Shown: positions 26,457 to 35,189, numbered from the stretch's first letter. The stretch is DNA of 64,000 nucleotides from Flagellimonas_B algarum (GCF_040513375.1 NZ_JBEVTG010000002.1:434001-498000), one strand, 5' to 3'. A program made the numbers and translations. Notes: a model not told the origin generated them from the sequence alone.

Positions 26457-27932
26457 TTACACGATGGGTTTCATTGCCGTCATAGCCTCACGAAGACGCG
26501 CTCCGACGATCTCGACATCATGTTCGCGGATCGCCTTGTTGACGGCAATCAATTTTACATTGTCAACACCATTTCCGTCCGAACTTGCAAACGCGGTTCC
26601 GATCACATCGGTGTCGATGTCTTTCATAAAGGCCTCCAATAAGGGTTTGCAGGCATGATCGAAAAGGTAGCATCCATATTCCGCCGTATCGGAAATCACC
26701 CGATTCATTTCGAACAATTTCTTTCTCGCGATGGTATTGGCGATCAACGGTGTTTCATGAAGCGATTCATAATAGGCCGACTCGCCGATAATTCCGGATT
26801 CGGTCATGGTCTCATAGGCCAATTCGACCCCGGCTTTCACAAAAGCGACCATCAAAACCCCATTATCGTAATACGCCTGTTCCGAAATTTCATCAGCACC
26901 GGCCGGTGTTTTTTCAAAAGCGGTCTCTCCGGTGGCAGCACGCCAATCCAACAAGTTCTTATCGTCGTTCGCCCAATCTTCCATCATCGTCTTTGAAAAA
27001 CGACCGCTCATGATATCGTCCATATGTTTTTGGAACAAGGGACGCATAATGACTTTCATCTCCTCGGCCAAATCAAAGGCCTTGATCTTGGCAGGGTTCG
27101 ATAGCCGATCCATCATGTTGGTGATTCCGCCATGTTTCAATCCCTCGGTAATGGTTTCCCAACCGTATTGGATCAGTTTGGAGGCATAGCCTGCATCGAT
27201 CCCTTTCTCGACCATTTTGTTAAAACTCAAAATCGATCCGGTCTGTAGCAAGCCACATAAAATCGTTTGCTCACCCATTAAATCGGACTTCACTTCAGCG
27301 ACGAAGGAAGATTCCAATACCCCGGCTTTGTGTCCACCGGTTGCAGCTGCATAGGCCTTGGCTTGGGCCAATCCTTTGCCTTCAGGGTCATTTTCAGGGT
27401 GAACGGCGATCAAGGTCGGGACCCCAAACCCCCTTTTGTATTCTTCGCGAACTTCGGAACCCGGGCTTTTTGGGGCCACCATGATTACCGTTAGGTCTTT
27501 TCGAACCTCCATCCCTTCTTCAACGATATTGAAACCGTGTGAATAGGATAAGGTCGCTCCTTGCTTCATCAAAGGCATTACCGCACCTACGACATTGGTG
27601 TGTTGCTTGTCTGGAGTGAGGTTGATCACCAAATCGGCATGGGGTACGAGTTCTTCATAGGTACCCACTGTGAAATTATTCTCCGTCGCGTTTTTATAGG
27701 ATTGTCGCTTTTCCTCAATGGCGGCTTTTCGCAGTGTGTAGGAGATGTCAAGTCCTGAATCACGCATGTTCAACCCTTGGTTCAATCCTTGGGCGCCACA
27801 GCCGACGATTACGATTTTCTTTCCTTTCAATGCAGAAACACCATCAGCAAACTCCTCGGCTTGCATGAACCTACATTTTCCCAGCTGGGTCAATCGATCT
27901 CGTAATGATAGTGTGTTAAAGTAGTTTGTCAT
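26457..27932 (-). CDS. ilvC: Ketol-acid reductoisomerase, class II
   Basis: IlvC isomerizes and reduces acetolactate or acetohydroxybutyrate with NADPH. It has the Rossmann GCGAQGLNQGLNMRDSG fingerprint and the LINLTPDKQH and MVAPKSPGSEVREEYKRGFGVP motifs. At 491 residues it is the long class II form with a duplicated knotted C-terminal domain. It lies between ilvN (20 bases upstream) and ilvA. Confidence 0.97.
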   Translation of the reverse strand: MTNYFNTLSLRDRLTQLGKCRFMQAEEFADGVSALKGKKIVIVGCGAQGLNQGLNMRDSGLDISYTLRKAAIEEKRQSYKNATENNFTVGTYEELVPHADLVINLTPDKQHTNVVGAVMPLMKQGATLSYSHGFNIVEEGMEVRKDLTVIMVAPKSPGSEVREEYKRGFGVPTLIAVHPENDPEGKGLAQAKAYAAATGGHKAGVLESSFVAEVKSDLMGEQTILCGLLQTGSILSFNKMVEKGIDAGYASKLIQYGWETITEGLKHGGITNMMDRLSNPAKIKAFDLAEEMKVIMRPLFQKHMDDIMSGRFSKTMMEDWANDDKNLLDWRAATGETAFEKTPAGADEISEQAYYDNGVLMVAFVKAGVELAYETMTESGIIGESAYYESLHETPLIANTIARKKLFEMNRVISDTAEYGCYLFDHACKPLLEAFMKDIDTDVIGTAFASSDGNGVDNVKLIAVNKAIREHDVEIVGARLREAMTAMKPIV

Positions 27933-27952
27933 TTTCTGTTCGTATTTCGCTA

Positions 27953-28483
27953 TTATCCGTTTAGTTGAAATTCTTCCAAAAGTTCCGTAATGGGCATTTT
28001 AGCTTTGGTGACCGCAATCCGTCCTGAACGTACGAATTGCATGATCCCAAAAGGCTCCAATGCATCGTGCATCTCATCGATTTCAAAGCGCCTCCCTGTT
28101 TTCGCCAAAACAAAGAAGTCCCTCGATACCGTAACGATCTGCGCATTGCTTTCCTTAATGATATTTTGGATCTGCCGCTCATCAAAAAGCAGGTTCGAAG
28201 CGATCTTGAACAAGGCCGATTCCTGATAAATGGTTTCCTCGTCCTTGTGGTAAAAGGCCTTGATCACTTCTATCTGTTTTTCTATCTGGTTGACGATTTT
28301 ACGCGTCCAATCCTCCGTAGTGTTGACCACGATGGTGAATTTTGAAACGTTTTCGATTTCAGATTTCGATACGTTGAGACTCTCGATATTGATATGGCGC
28401 TTCAAAAAGATTCCCGATATGCGGTTGAGAAGCCCGACATTGTTTTCAGAGTACACTGAAATGGTAAACCATTGTTTTTCCAT
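27953..28483 (-). CDS. ilvN: Acetolactate synthase small (regulatory) subunit
   Basis: A 176-residue ACT-domain subunit that activates the catalytic IlvB protein and gives valine feedback control. The ACT core is WFTISVYSENNVGLLNRISG with RHINIESLNVSKSE, followed by the usual C-terminal domain (RDFFVLAKTGRRFEIDEMHDAL). The gene starts 4 bases after the stop of the methyltransferase that separates it from ilvB. In most bacteria ilvB and ilvN are directly adjacent. Confidence 0.94.
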   Translation of the reverse strand: MEKQWFTISVYSENNVGLLNRISGIFLKRHINIESLNVSKSEIENVSKFTIVVNTTEDWTRKIVNQIEKQIEVIKAFYHKDEETIYQESALFKIASNLLFDERQIQNIIKESNAQIVTVSRDFFVLAKTGRRFEIDEMHDALEPFGIMQFVRSGRIAVTKAKMPITELLEEFQLNG

Positions 28484-28487
28484 TACC

Positions 28488-29072
28488 TTATTTTTTTACG
28501 GCGATGACCACCCCGGTCGACCAATTCATTTCGGCCAAGTCAATGTCTTCGCGTTGATTTAGATGTTGTAATAGGGCCGCCGCCTTTTTGTCATGCCCTA
28601 AAGGCCAGTTCGGCTGTTCAAGCATATCATCGATAACGTAATACCCGCCTTGCTTGATAAGGGCCAAGGTCTGGTCTAAATGACTGTACTTGCCTGGCCA
28701 GGCATCGGCGAAAACCAAATCAAAAGCCGGTCCTTGATACCTTTCGATCCAAGCAGCACCATCTTCACAGATACATTGCACGTTCGTGTAAGCTTCGAAA
28801 TATGCTTTGACGATTTCGATAAGCTCCGGATCATTATCGATGGAAACCATGGTGCCAGACGTTCCCATACCGGCCACCATCCATGAAAGCGACAATCCCA
28901 TACCCGTGCCAAGCTCCAAAAACCGTCCGTTGGGCTTCGACCGGACCAAAGTCCGAAGCAATCTGCCCACCCCAATATCAGAAGGCATGTCAAAGCCGAT
29001 TTCATTCGACTTAACGACCAATTGGGGATACATTTCAGGCATGTTCGAAAGTTGGGAAACTTGCATGGCCAT
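28488..29072 (-). CDS. O-methyltransferase-like SAM-dependent enzyme inside the ilv operon
   Basis: A 194-residue Rossmann methyltransferase: motif I FLELGTGMGLSLSWMV, acidic ribose-binding motif VSIDNDPELIE, and motif IV-like DLVFADAWPGKY followed by YYVIDDML. The pattern resembles catechol O-methyltransferase-type class I enzymes, but the substrate is unknown. Its ATG follows the TAA of ilvB with no gap, and ilvN begins 4 bases after its stop, so it is translated in step with both acetolactate synthase subunits. Whether it has a role in branched-chain metabolism cannot be told from sequence. Confidence 0.85.
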   Translation of the reverse strand: MAMQVSQLSNMPEMYPQLVVKSNEIGFDMPSDIGVGRLLRTLVRSKPNGRFLELGTGMGLSLSWMVAGMGTSGTMVSIDNDPELIEIVKAYFEAYTNVQCICEDGAAWIERYQGPAFDLVFADAWPGKYSHLDQTLALIKQGGYYVIDDMLEQPNWPLGHDKKAAALLQHLNQREDIDLAEMNWSTGVVIAVKK

Positions 29073-30806
29073 TTATTTTAACCGGATTTCGGAAACCGAA
29101 GCCCCTGAAGGGATCATCGGGAACACGTTATCTTCCTTCTCACATTTGACTTCCAAAAAGTACGGATTCGGAGAGGCCATCATTTCCTTGACCGCTGCTT
29201 CAAGATCCCCACGCTCCGAAACCCGTTTGGCCTCGATATGATAGCCTTCGGCGATTTTTACGAAATCAGGATTCGTCATGACCGTTGAGGCGTAGCGACT
29301 TTCGAAGAACAATTCTTGCCATTGACGCACCATTCCTAGGTGGTCGTTGTTAAGGACCACGATTTTGACCGCTACATTATGTTGGAAAATCACCCCTAGT
29401 TCTTGAATGGTCATTTGATAGCCCCCATCACCGATGATGGCGACGACCTCCCGTTCCGGGGCACCCATCTTGGCACCAATGGCGGCTGGAAGGGCGAAGC
29501 CCATAGTACCCAGTCCTCCTGAAGTGATATTGCTTTTACTTTGTTTGAATTTCGCATATCGGCAGGCGATCATTTGATGTTGACCGACATCGGTAACGAT
29601 CACCGCTTTATGGGCCGAAGCCTTGTTGATCTCCTCAACCACTTCACCCATAGTTAACCCGGGTTTTGTCGGGTGCAGGTCGTTTTTGATCACAGTATCG
29701 AACTCTTCTTCATATTTCTTATCGAATTCGGCCCGCCATGCCTCATGGGAATTCTCATTGACCATGGGCAACAAAAGTCCGAGGGTTTTCTTTGCATCCC
29801 CAAGAACCGCGACATCGACTGTGACGTTCTTATTGATTTCCGCAGGATCGATTTCAAAATGCACGATTTTGGCTTGTTTCGCATAGGTGTCCAAGCTTCC
29901 GGTGACCCGGTCATCGAAACGCATGCCGATGGCAAGTAACAAATCACATTCGTTGGTCAGTACATTCGGGCCGTAGTTACCATGCATGCCGACCATGCCC
30001 ACATTCAATGGGTGGTCCGTATCCATGGCTGAAAGTCCGAGGATCGTCCAGGCTGCGGGTATGCCGGTCTTTTCGACCAAGGCTTTCAATTCCGCTTCGG
30101 CCTCGCCCAAAATGACACCTTGCCCGAAAACGATATACGGTTTCTTTGCCTTGTTGATCAACTCGGCCGCAGCTGCGATGGCATCGGTATCCGGTGCTGG
30201 TACCGCTTGATAACTGCGCACCCCGACACATTTTTCATATGAAAAATCCAACTCATCGAACTGGGCATTTTTGGTGATGTCGATCAGTACGGGACCCGGC
30301 CTACCCGATTTGGCGATGTAAAAGGCCTTCGCCATGATCTCAGGTATTTCGGAGGCTTTGGTGATTTGGTAATTCCATTTCGTAACCGGTGTCGATATTC
30401 CGACAATATCGGTTTCTTGAAACGCATCGGAGCCCAACAGGTGTCTCGGCACCTGACCGGTGATACAGACCATGGGTGTCGAATCGATTTGTGCATCGGC
30501 CAGGCCGGTGACCAAATTCGTTGCCCCGGGCCCTGAGGTCGCCATGGCCACTCCGACCTTCCCGCTTACACGGGCATAGCCCTGAGCGGCATGGGTCGCC
30601 CCCTGCTCGTGCCTTGTCAGGATATGGGTCAGTTTGTCTTGGAATTTATAAAGTTCGTCATAGACCGGCATGATCGCTCCACCGGGGTACCCGTAAATCA
30701 GGTCGACCCCTTCTTCCAATAAGCAATGGATGATGGCCTCCGCACCGCTTATGCGAATGCTCTTTACGGATTCTTGCGTTTTCTTCGCTGCTTTTAGCGT
30801 TTCCAT
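29073..30806 (-). CDS. ilvB: Acetolactate synthase large (catalytic) subunit
   Basis: A 577-residue ThDP enzyme that condenses pyruvate with pyruvate or 2-oxobutanoate. Motifs: YGYPGGAIMPVYDEL, catalytic Glu in RHEQGATHAAQGYARVSGK, ATSGPGATNLVTG, FAD region GMHGNYGPNV and FDDRVTG, and ThDP-Mg site GDGGYQMTIQEL...NNDHLGM. The first ATG is at 30806 (METLKAAKK); the frame extends to an upstream TTG at 30815 that I do not use. It lies 54 bases after ilvD. Confidence 0.96.
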   Translation of the reverse strand: METLKAAKKTQESVKSIRISGAEAIIHCLLEEGVDLIYGYPGGAIMPVYDELYKFQDKLTHILTRHEQGATHAAQGYARVSGKVGVAMATSGPGATNLVTGLADAQIDSTPMVCITGQVPRHLLGSDAFQETDIVGISTPVTKWNYQITKASEIPEIMAKAFYIAKSGRPGPVLIDITKNAQFDELDFSYEKCVGVRSYQAVPAPDTDAIAAAAELINKAKKPYIVFGQGVILGEAEAELKALVEKTGIPAAWTILGLSAMDTDHPLNVGMVGMHGNYGPNVLTNECDLLLAIGMRFDDRVTGSLDTYAKQAKIVHFEIDPAEINKNVTVDVAVLGDAKKTLGLLLPMVNENSHEAWRAEFDKKYEEEFDTVIKNDLHPTKPGLTMGEVVEEINKASAHKAVIVTDVGQHQMIACRYAKFKQSKSNITSGGLGTMGFALPAAIGAKMGAPEREVVAIIGDGGYQMTIQELGVIFQHNVAVKIVVLNNDHLGMVRQWQELFFESRYASTVMTNPDFVKIAEGYHIEAKRVSERGDLEAAVKEMMASPNPYFLEVKCEKEDNVFPMIPSGASVSEIRLK

Positions 30807-30860
30807 AGGTTTCAATTTTTAACCAATCGCACTTCTATTTTTTGGCTTACCAAACGGTCT

Positions 30861-32537
30861 TTACAGTTCATCGGTCACACATCCCTTTGATGCAGACGAA
30901 ACCATTTTGGCATATTTATACAGGCTTCCCCGTTTCACTTTCAATGCTGGGGCGGTCCAGTTCTTTTTTCGTTCTTCCAATTCCGCATCCGAAAGGGCAA
31001 CGGATATGGTGTTTTTTTCGGCATCGATGGTTACCAGGTCCCCGTCTTGCAGCAATGCAATGGCACCACCATCTTGGGCCTCGGGCGCGATATGCCCCAC
31101 CACGAATCCATGCGTCCCACCGGAAAAGCGACCATCGGTGATCAATGCGACTTCTTTGCCGAGTCCTGCTCCCATAATCGCTGCAGTGGGCTTTAACATT
31201 TCAGGCATGCCAGGACCTCCTTTCGGACCCTCATAGCGTATCACCACGACATCCCCTTTGTTGACTTCCCCGTTCTTAATGCCATCATTGGCTTCGAATT
31301 CACCGTTGAACACCTTTGCAGGACCTGAAAAATACACGCCTTCCTTTCCTGTAATCTTGGCTACGGCTCCTTCTGCCGCAAGGTTTCCGTACAGAATCCG
31401 AATGTGGCCCGTCGCTTTGATGGGATCATCCAAATCATGAACGACCGCCTGTCCTTCGGTCAAGGAAGGTACTTCAGCTAGGTTTTCCGCCACCGTCTTG
31501 CCAGTGACCGTCATACAGTCGCCATGCAACATGCCCTTTTCCAACATGAACTTCATCACCGCGGGAATACCTCCCACCCGATGCACATCCTCCATCAAAA
31601 ACTTCCCACTGGGTTTTAAATCGGCCAAAAATGGCGTAGTATCACTAATACGTTGAAAATCATCTAAACCGAATTCGATATCGGCTGCTTTGGCAATGGC
31701 CAGAAAATGTAAGACCGCATTGGTCGAACCGCCTAAGACCGTGATCAAGCGCACTGCGTTTTCCAAAGACTTCTTGGTAATGATATCGGAAGGCTTGATG
31801 TCCTTTTCCAACAATTGTCTTAACGCACGCCCTGATGCTATACAATCTTCTTTCTTTTCACTTCCTGTAGCGGGATTTGAGGAGTTGTAAGGCATGGCCA
31901 TACCGAGTGCCTCAATGGCCGAGGCCATGGTATTCGCCGTATACATACCCCCACAGGCTCCAGCTCCTGGACAAGCATTCTGGATGACCTGCTTGTATTC
32001 CTTTTCATTCATGGTACCCGCCACTTTCTCTCCCCAGGCTTCAAAGGCAGAAACGACATCGAGCTTACGATCGTTAAGGCAACCGGAAGCGATAGTACCC
32101 CCGTAGACCAAAATGGAAGGACGGTTCAATCGGATCATCGCCATCAAAGCCCCTGGCATGTTCTTATCACAGCCTACCACGGTTATCAACCCATCATAGT
32201 TCATCGCCTGAACGACCGTCTCCATGGAGTCGGCAATGATATCACGGGAAGGCAACGAATAGCGCATTCCGTAAGTCCCCATTGAAATTCCGTCGCTAAC
32301 CCCGATCGTATTAAAGATCAATCCCACCAAATCGGTTTCTTGGATCCCCTGTTTGACATGGGTCGACAAGGTATTCAAATGCATGTTGCATGGGTTGCCC
32401 TCATAGCCGGTACTCCCGACACCGATGAGCGGTTTGCTCAAATCCTCCTCACTTAAACCGATCGCATGCAACATGGCCTGCGCAGCGGGCTGGGTGGGGT
32501 CTTGGGTAACATTTTTACTGTATTTGTTCAATTCCAT
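30861..32537 (-). CDS. ilvD: Dihydroxy-acid dehydratase
   Basis: IlvD dehydrates dihydroxy-acids to 2-oxo acids with an Fe-S cluster. Cys ligands occur in VGCDKNMPGALMA and ACPGAGACGGMYTANTMA; GGSTNAVLH and the C-terminal GRFSGGTHGFVVGHI are typical. At 558 residues it is normal length. It is the first structural gene of the ilv operon, about 250 bases downstream of the leader peptide stop, behind the attenuator hairpin. Confidence 0.96.
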   Translation of the reverse strand: MELNKYSKNVTQDPTQPAAQAMLHAIGLSEEDLSKPLIGVGSTGYEGNPCNMHLNTLSTHVKQGIQETDLVGLIFNTIGVSDGISMGTYGMRYSLPSRDIIADSMETVVQAMNYDGLITVVGCDKNMPGALMAMIRLNRPSILVYGGTIASGCLNDRKLDVVSAFEAWGEKVAGTMNEKEYKQVIQNACPGAGACGGMYTANTMASAIEALGMAMPYNSSNPATGSEKKEDCIASGRALRQLLEKDIKPSDIITKKSLENAVRLITVLGGSTNAVLHFLAIAKAADIEFGLDDFQRISDTTPFLADLKPSGKFLMEDVHRVGGIPAVMKFMLEKGMLHGDCMTVTGKTVAENLAEVPSLTEGQAVVHDLDDPIKATGHIRILYGNLAAEGAVAKITGKEGVYFSGPAKVFNGEFEANDGIKNGEVNKGDVVVIRYEGPKGGPGMPEMLKPTAAIMGAGLGKEVALITDGRFSGGTHGFVVGHIAPEAQDGGAIALLQDGDLVTIDAEKNTISVALSDAELEERKKNWTAPALKVKRGSLYKYAKMVSSASKGCVTDEL

Positions 32538-32586
32538 TAAAAATCACTTTCCGATTGCCAAAAAAGCTTGAAATTCCTTTAACATT

Positions 32587-32594
32587 CAAAGATA
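32587..32594 (-). promoter_or_regulatory. Possible internal -7 box before ilvD
   Basis: TATCTTTG on the reverse strand matches TANNTTTG exactly, 50 bases before the ilvD start and downstream of the attenuator hairpin. No TTG is seen at the right distance. If active it would give ilvD some transcription that escapes attenuation. Confidence 0.3.
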
Positions 32595-32728
32595 TATGTT
32601 TCCAATACCTTAGAATTTTAACATAAAATCGCACTTTAGGCTCATTTGATACATTAGGTTTGCAACTCCTTGTTTCACAGGGTTTTAAATTAAAAATATT
32701 ACCATATTCAATTCTTAATCCAACCAAA

Positions 32729-32766
32729 GAAAAAGGCCTGTATCAGTGATGATACAGGCCTTTTTC
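32729..32766 (-). terminator. Attenuator terminator of the ilv operon leader
   Basis: A perfect stem of about 17 bp (GAAAAAGGCCTGTATCA with its complement) around a 4-base loop, followed by T residues. No coding gene ends into it on either strand; the only reading frame that does is the leader peptide whose stop is 20 bases upstream. Its 5' arm CCTGTATCA (32758-32750) can instead pair with TGATACGG at 32789-32782, which overlaps the leader stop codon. The loop-side ATCATCAC can pair with GTGGTGAT, the Val-Val-Ile codons at 32816-32809. These alternatives are what an attenuator needs. Confidence 0.85.
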
Positions 32767-32786
32767 GATTCACGTCACGGTCCGTA

Positions 32787-32843
32787 TCATTCCCGGAAGG
32801 GAACAATAATCACCACGTCGATAATCAGTTTGCCGTTTCGCAT
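32787..32843 (-). CDS. ilv operon leader peptide (attenuator peptide)
   Basis: An 18-codon frame, MRNGKLIIDVVIIVPFRE, ends in TGA 20 bases before the 17-bp terminator upstream of ilvD. Eight of nine residues from 6 to 14 are Leu, Ile or Val, in two clusters (LII and VVIIV). That is the composition expected of a branched-chain amino acid leader: with scarce charged tRNA the ribosome stalls there and the terminator is prevented from folding. The end of the frame itself folds as TTCCC-ttcc-GGGAA. It is too short for usual gene callers. The frame extends upstream to 32981 in theory, but the promoter sits at 32877-32847. Confidence 0.8.
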   Translation of the reverse strand: MRNGKLIIDVVIIVPFRE

Positions 32844-32846
32844 ACA

Positions 32847-32877
32847 CAATAGTACTAAAGAAAAACCAAATGGCCAA
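32847..32877 (-). promoter_or_regulatory. Promoter of the ilv leader
   Basis: Reverse strand: TTG at 32877-32875, 20-base spacer, then TACTATTG at 32854-32847 (one mismatch to TANNTTTG). Transcription would start almost on the leader ATG at 32843, so the leader may be translated from a leaderless or nearly leaderless message. Confidence 0.45.
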
Positions 32878-32889
32878 TAGGGCAATGCG

Positions 32890-32897
32890 TATCTTTG
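32890..32897 (+). promoter_or_regulatory. -7 box of the nitroreductase gene
   Basis: TATCTTTG matches TANNTTTG exactly and lies 6 bases before the ATG at 32904, again implying a very short 5' leader. The -33 region has no clear TTG. Confidence 0.4.
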
Positions 32898-32903
32898 GCG
32901 CTT

Positions 32904-33629
32904 ATGGAAAAAACAGTTACCGAAGCCATTCGATACCGACGTTCGGTCCGGATATTCAAAGACATGGCGCTCGACACCCAAAAAGTCAAAGCTTGTTTAG
33001 AAAACGCTGCCTTGGCACCGACCAGCAGCAATTTGCAACTTTGGGAATTTTATCATGTGACCGATCCTGTCAAGTTGAAACAACTCACCAAGGCCTGCTT
33101 GGGACAAAATGCCGCGAAATACGCCAATCAAATGGTGGTGGTCGTTGCCCGAAAAGACCTATGGAGAAAACGGGCCAAAGCCAATATTTCCTTCTTCAAA
33201 TCGAATTTAGGTGACAAGCCGCGAAGTGCCTATACCCGACGCGAAAAGTTCGCCTTGTCCTATTATGAGAAATTGATCCCTACGGTATACACGGATTTTT
33301 TAGGGATTTTGGGATGGATCCGGTTCTTGGTCTTTCAAGTCATCGGTCTTTTTAAACCCATCTATCGACAGGTCAGGAATTCGGACATGCGAATCGTCGC
33401 CCATAAGAGTGCCGGCCTTGCCGCTCAAAATTTCATGGTGAGCATGGCCGCCATCGGCTACGATACCTGTCCGATGGAAGGAAGTGACACCTTATTGGTC
33501 AAGCGAGCCTTGGGGCTCGGCCATGGAGCGGAAATCAATATGGTTATTGGTTGTGGTGTCCGTGATGAAAATGGGGTTTACGGTCCTCGGTTCAGGGTAC
33601 CCTTCGAAGAGGTCTATCACCCGGTCTAA
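32904..33629 (+). CDS. Nitroreductase family protein
   Basis: A 241-residue FMN-dependent oxidoreductase of the nitroreductase fold. The N-terminus VTEAIRYRRSVRIFKDM carries the FMN-binding RRS motif, APTSSNLQLWEFYHVTD follows, and NFMVSMAAIGYDTCPMEG with VIGCGVRDENGVYGPRFR closes the FMN site. It reduces quinone-, nitro- or flavin-type substrates, not further defined. It is divergent from the ilv leader, and its stop interlocks with that of pxpC (CTAA at 33626-33629). Confidence 0.88.
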   Translation: MEKTVTEAIRYRRSVRIFKDMALDTQKVKACLENAALAPTSSNLQLWEFYHVTDPVKLKQLTKACLGQNAAKYANQMVVVVARKDLWRKRAKANISFFKSNLGDKPRSAYTRREKFALSYYEKLIPTVYTDFLGILGWIRFLVFQVIGLFKPIYRQVRNSDMRIVAHKSAGLAAQNFMVSMAAIGYDTCPMEGSDTLLVKRALGLGHGAEINMVIGCGVRDENGVYGPRFRVPFEEVYHPV

Positions 33630-34465
33630 GAGTGAACAAAACGGATTGCATCGCCGAATTTCTTTTGGGCCAATAGGCAAATAGCCTCCTCCGACAATTG
33701 CAAAATACGCGGATAACCCCCGGTGGTCTGGCCATCTTTCATCAAGATGATGATCTTTCCTGACGGGGTCAGCTGTACCGTTCCCGGCAGGGTTGCCGAA
33801 GTCAGCATGCTCATGGTATGGGGGCCTATGGTTTCATTCAATTGATAGGCCATGCGGTTGTTCTCTTTCGATATCGTAAAGACATCGTTGTAAAGCTTCT
33901 CCAATTGCGCAGCATCCAACAAGCCATATTCAGGCCCTGGTTGCACCTGAAGTCCGTCCGCACTGAAATTCGATTTGGCTTTCAACTCCGTGATCTTCGG
34001 TTCAAAATCGGTGCTTGGACCATAATCGATTTCCGTCTGATCCGCAATACACTTCGATTTGGTCAAGGGTGCATATTGAGATCGGCTGCCCAATATCTTT
34101 TCCCCGAGCAATCCTCCCTTTACTGCCAAATATCCCCGGAATCCTTTTTCCAACCTCCCGTAAGACAAGATATCTCCAGCCGTAATGCGGTATACTTTAT
34201 AGTTTTCAATAGGTTCGTTGTTCAAGGTTGCCGATAAGGCAGCTCCACCAAGGCAAATATGAGTGGGTTCTTCAAAAACCAAGGTCGGGCCGGTCATGGT
34301 GATTTCGAGACCTGCCGCGTCTGCCGGATTCTCCAACAACGAATTCGCCCTAATCAACGACTGGGTATCCATGGCGCCCGATACAGGCACCCCTTTGTCG
34401 CGCAGACCAAAGCGCCCTTCGTCTTGAACGGTCGTATAAAAACCAGATTTCAACACTTTAAGCAT
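33626..34465 (-). CDS. pxpC: 5-oxoprolinase subunit C (biotin-dependent carboxyltransferase-like domain)
   Basis: A 279-residue KipA/PxpC protein. PxpABC together cleave 5-oxoproline (pyroglutamate) to glutamate with ATP. The start MLKVLKSGFYTTVQDEGRFGLRDKG is diagnostic, with GVPVSGAMD and the ICLGGAALSATLN region next. The frame is open to 34546, but ATG 34465 matches the family start. It overlaps the end of pxpB by 8 bases. It is the last gene of the operon. Confidence 0.93.
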   Translation of the reverse strand: MLKVLKSGFYTTVQDEGRFGLRDKGVPVSGAMDTQSLIRANSLLENPADAAGLEITMTGPTLVFEEPTHICLGGAALSATLNNEPIENYKVYRITAGDILSYGRLEKGFRGYLAVKGGLLGEKILGSRSQYAPLTKSKCIADQTEIDYGPSTDFEPKITELKAKSNFSADGLQVQPGPEYGLLDAAQLEKLYNDVFTISKENNRMAYQLNETIGPHTMSMLTSATLPGTVQLTPSGKIIILMKDGQTTGGYPRILQLSEEAICLLAQKKFGDAIRFVHS

Positions 34466-35189
34466 CCAGTTCCGTTTTTTTGAATTTATAGACCCCGACT
34501 TCGGCTTCGATTTTGTGTAATTCGTATTCGGCCCGTGGTATGGCAACGAATTTTATCTTGTCACCAACATCGACGAAACAGGGATCTTCTGCCTCTTGAT
34601 TGAAAATCGGAATCGGGCAGCTTCCAATGATGTTCCAACCACCAGGGGAATCTTGAGGGTATATGCCCGTTTGTTTGCCTGCCAAACCAACGGCCCCTTT
34701 GGGCACATGCAAGCGTGGTGTCTGCTTTCGTTGGGTCTCCAATGATTTCGGCAGACCACCCAAATACATAAAGCCCGGCAAAAATCCGATGCCGAATACG
34801 GTGTATTCGTAACTGCAATGCCGTTCGATCAATTCGCCGACACTGCATTGCAACTGCTTGGCCACTTCTTCGATATCAAGGCCGAATTCCGAATCATAGC
34901 ATACCGGCAGCTTCCAGAGGCTACGGGAGGTCGTCAATGCCTGCTCCATTTCTTGGTACATCACCGACAATTCGGTTTCCCATTGTTTGAAATCGAAATC
35001 GACCTTCCTTCCGATCAATGCCAGCGAGTTGTACGAGGCCACGTATTCAAAACGTGGGCCATAGGTGTTTTGCAGCACTTCCTTGAAGGATAGAATATCA
35101 TCAAGGATGTTGACATCGACCTCATTGGGCCATTCCAATAACAGGGTGTGGTTGCCGAAAGGCTTGATTGTAATGGGGTACTTTTTCAC
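34458..35189 (-). CDS. pxpB: 5-oxoprolinase subunit B
   Basis: A 243-residue KipI/PxpB protein, partner of PxpC and PxpA. Motifs: PFGNHTLLLEWP at the N-terminus, VFGIGFLPGFMYLGGLP, and VPKGAVGLAGKQTGIYP. The preferred start is GTG at 35189, which overlaps the pxpA stop as GTGA and gives VKKYPITIKPFGN; the long upstream frame is pxpA coding sequence in another phase. Translational coupling is very likely. Confidence 0.92.
   Translation of the reverse strand: MKKYPITIKPFGNHTLLLEWPNEVDVNILDDILSFKEVLQNTYGPRFEYVASYNSLALIGRKVDFDFKQWETELSVMYQEMEQALTTSRSLWKLPVCYDSEFGLDIEEVAKQLQCSVGELIERHCSYEYTVFGIGFLPGFMYLGGLPKSLETQRKQTPRLHVPKGAVGLAGKQTGIYPQDSPGGWNIIGSCPIPIFNQEAEDPCFVDVGDKIKFVAIPRAEYELHKIEAEVGVYKFKKTELDA

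Noticed and set aside
32515..32727. 70-codon frame reading into ilvD from upstream
   Set aside because: It overlaps the ilvD start in another phase, has no family resemblance, and begins right at the attenuator hairpin; the 18-codon leader upstream explains the region better.
32787..32981. 64-codon version of the ilv leader frame
   Set aside because: The extra N-terminal part lies inside and upstream of the likely promoter and overlaps the nitroreductase gene; only the last 18 codons show the Ile/Val clustering.
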